A stretch of 6,664 nt of DNA from Bacteroidota bacterium (GTDB lineage: Bacteria; Spirochaetota; Spirochaetia; JABMQR01): the NCBI GenBank assembly GCA_013202335.1, contig JABMQR010000296.1:1-6664 (forward strand), written 5' to 3'. A program made the translations under genes and the position numbers. This document shows, in pieces, positions 5,975-6,664 of the stretch; the first letter of the stretch is position 1; every line of letters starts with the position of its first letter. The notes beneath the pieces were generated by a model. That model was not told where the DNA came from and did no database searches. It worked only from the letters and a program-made list of their open reading frames with translations.

Positions 5975-6496
5975 TTAAACAGCTCCTTCTGTACTCGTTT
6001 TTCTAGTAAATTTCTTTTCCAATTTTCCTACAAGTGAAGTTAGACAGAAAAAAGCCGTAAAAATATAACCAAGAACAGGTCCCAAATAGGCATATATCAT
6101 TGGAAGGCGTAATTCAGGAGATATTTGCCCGGAATTCTGCAGATGTGCGAGAAATATTCTGGAAGACCAGAGAACCGCAAATAGAAAAAATAAAATTAGT
6201 ACATCATATACTACTGATAGAACAGATCGGGTTTTTGTTGATATCAAGGAATGAAATATATCAACAGAAGGAAACAGGTCTTGCCTGTAAGCGAGCGCCA
6301 TCCCCATAAATATAGCCCAGATGCAGGAAAATGTTCCTAATTCACCAAGCCAGACAACGGGGAAATTAAAGTTTCGGGTTGTTACACTTAAAACCACAGT
6401 GATAAAGAGAGTTGCTATAGTTACTGCAAGAACTACTTTGATGATTCTTTCAATAAAATCTGAAATCTTTTTCATCATTATTGATAGTTTTTTCAT
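5975..6496 (-). CDS. dctQ: TRAP transporter small membrane subunit (DctQ)
   Basis: The 173-residue product is the small membrane subunit that pairs with DctM. Four hydrophobic segments can be seen at about residues 18-40, 48-69, 92-112 and 132-156. The DctQ signature lies around residues 41-80: RNFNFPVVWLGELGTFSCIW with Arg41, Trp49 and Glu52, then an ALAYRQDLFPSVD stretch after the second helix. The ATG at 6496 is chosen because AGGGG (6507-6511) sits 10 bases upstream and because it gives the usual length with a short cationic N-terminus. A GTG at 6571 would add 25 polar residues and has no visible ribosome binding site. The stop codon abuts the start of dctM. It lies 129 bases downstream of the end of the presumed dctP, and a hairpin stands between them. 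Confidence 0.93.
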   Translation of the reverse strand: MKKLSIMMKKISDFIERIIKVVLAVTIATLFITVVLSVTTRNFNFPVVWLGELGTFSCIWAIFMGMALAYRQDLFPSVDIFHSLISTKTRSVLSVVYDVLILFFLFAVLWSSRIFLAHLQNSGQISPELRLPMIYAYLGPVLGYIFTAFFCLTSLVGKLEKKFTRKTSTEGAV

Positions 6497-6506
6497 AATC
6501 CACAAA

Positions 6507-6511
6507 CCCCT
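6507..6511 (-). promoter_or_regulatory. Ribosome binding site that fixes the dctQ start
   Basis: AGGGG on the minus strand lies 10 bases upstream of the ATG at 6496. The spacing is slightly long, but no comparable site precedes the upstream in-frame GTG at 6571, so this site favours the shorter DctQ. Confidence 0.6.
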
Positions 6512-6577
6512 ATGTCTTCTTTCTGAAAACGGCACTTGATCAATTTCATGTATTTTTGAATAAAATTTCACTAATTG

Positions 6578-6613
6578 GCAGTTCTTTCAATATATTAACT
6601 TTGAAAGAACTAC
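6578..6613 (-). other. Intergenic hairpin between dctP and dctQ
   Basis: An 11-base perfect inverted repeat (AGTTCTTTCAA at 6580-6590 and its complement at 6601-6611) encloses a 10-base loop. One mismatch further out, at least one more G-C pair can form. In the transcript the stem is followed by AAUUAG rather than a run of U, so it is not a classical terminator. In transporter operons such a hairpin behind the binding-protein gene often protects the 3' end of an upstream mRNA and gives more binding protein than permease; that role is inferred here. Confidence 0.6.
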
Positions 6614-6625
6614 CCTTATTCTAAA

Positions 6626-6664
6626 TTAATTCATTGCTTCAATCATTTTAACAATATCCTGAGC
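6626..6664 (-). CDS. dctP: C-terminal end of a gene, probably TRAP solute-binding protein (DctP), partial
   Basis: Only the last 12 codons and a TAA stop are inside the window, encoding AQDIVKMIEAMN. This frame runs furthest before a stop; the other two frames end earlier. The amphipathic helical ending and the position directly upstream of dctQ fit the periplasmic substrate-binding subunit, which is the usual first gene of a TRAP operon. The identification rests on gene order, as the fragment is too short for family recognition. The rest of the gene continues beyond the right edge. Confidence 0.55.
   Translation of the reverse strand, partial: AQDIVKMIEAMN

Noticed and set aside
5975..6571. 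Longer DctQ starting at GTG 6571
   Set aside because: It adds 25 polar residues absent from the family, lacks a ribosome binding site, and starts 9 bases from the foot of the dctP-dctQ hairpin; the ATG at 6496 has AGGGG upstream.

Overview
The window carries one co-directional block of genes, all on the minus strand, so it reads from right to left. In transcription order it holds: the last codons of a gene that is probably a TRAP solute-binding protein (dctP), the TRAP small and large permeases (dctQ, dctM), an RpiB/LacAB-type sugar-phosphate isomerase, an inosine-uridine-type nucleoside hydrolase, a TIM-barrel ketose 3-epimerase/isomerase of the IolO and tagatose-epimerase kind, a non-coding or decayed gap of about 417 bases, and the two halves of a split transketolase. 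The transporter-to-epimerase genes are packed with gaps of 0 to 47 bases after a 129-base dctP-dctQ spacer, and each has its own purine-rich Shine-Dalgarno sequence. The transketolase halves overlap by 13 bases.

The genes suggest an import-and-catabolism module for a ribose-like glycoside. The TRAP system would import the compound, the nucleoside hydrolase would split off the aglycone and release a free sugar, and the TIM-barrel enzyme would epimerise or isomerise the sugar. After a phosphorylation step that is not encoded here, the RpiB-like enzyme and the split transketolase would feed carbon into the pentose-phosphate pool. Three details argue against plain ribonucleoside salvage. The hydrolase lacks the usual active-site His (Asn in its place) and a Glu expected to contact the sugar 5'-OH (Ser in its place). 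The RpiB homologue has Arg where the family has the Asp of its DYP motif. A ketose 3-epimerase has no role in ordinary ribonucleoside degradation. The real substrate may therefore be a modified nucleoside or an unusual pentoside; this is inference.

The gap at 1905-2321 contains a good sigma-70-like promoter candidate, two short palindromes with the same architecture 12 bases apart (possible operators), and a small protein-like reading frame behind a perfect ribosome binding site but with ATT where a start codon should be. Hairpins also occur between dctP and dctQ and at the end of the second transketolase gene.

The organism is an AT-rich bacterium with strong AGGAG/GGAGG ribosome binding sites. 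TRAP transporters with separate Q and M subunits, split transketolases and IolO-like epimerases together would fit an anaerobic fermenter such as a spirochaete, a clostridial firmicute or a thermotogal relative. No taxonomic marker is present, so this is only a suggestion. No RNA gene, insertion sequence, CRISPR array or origin was seen.
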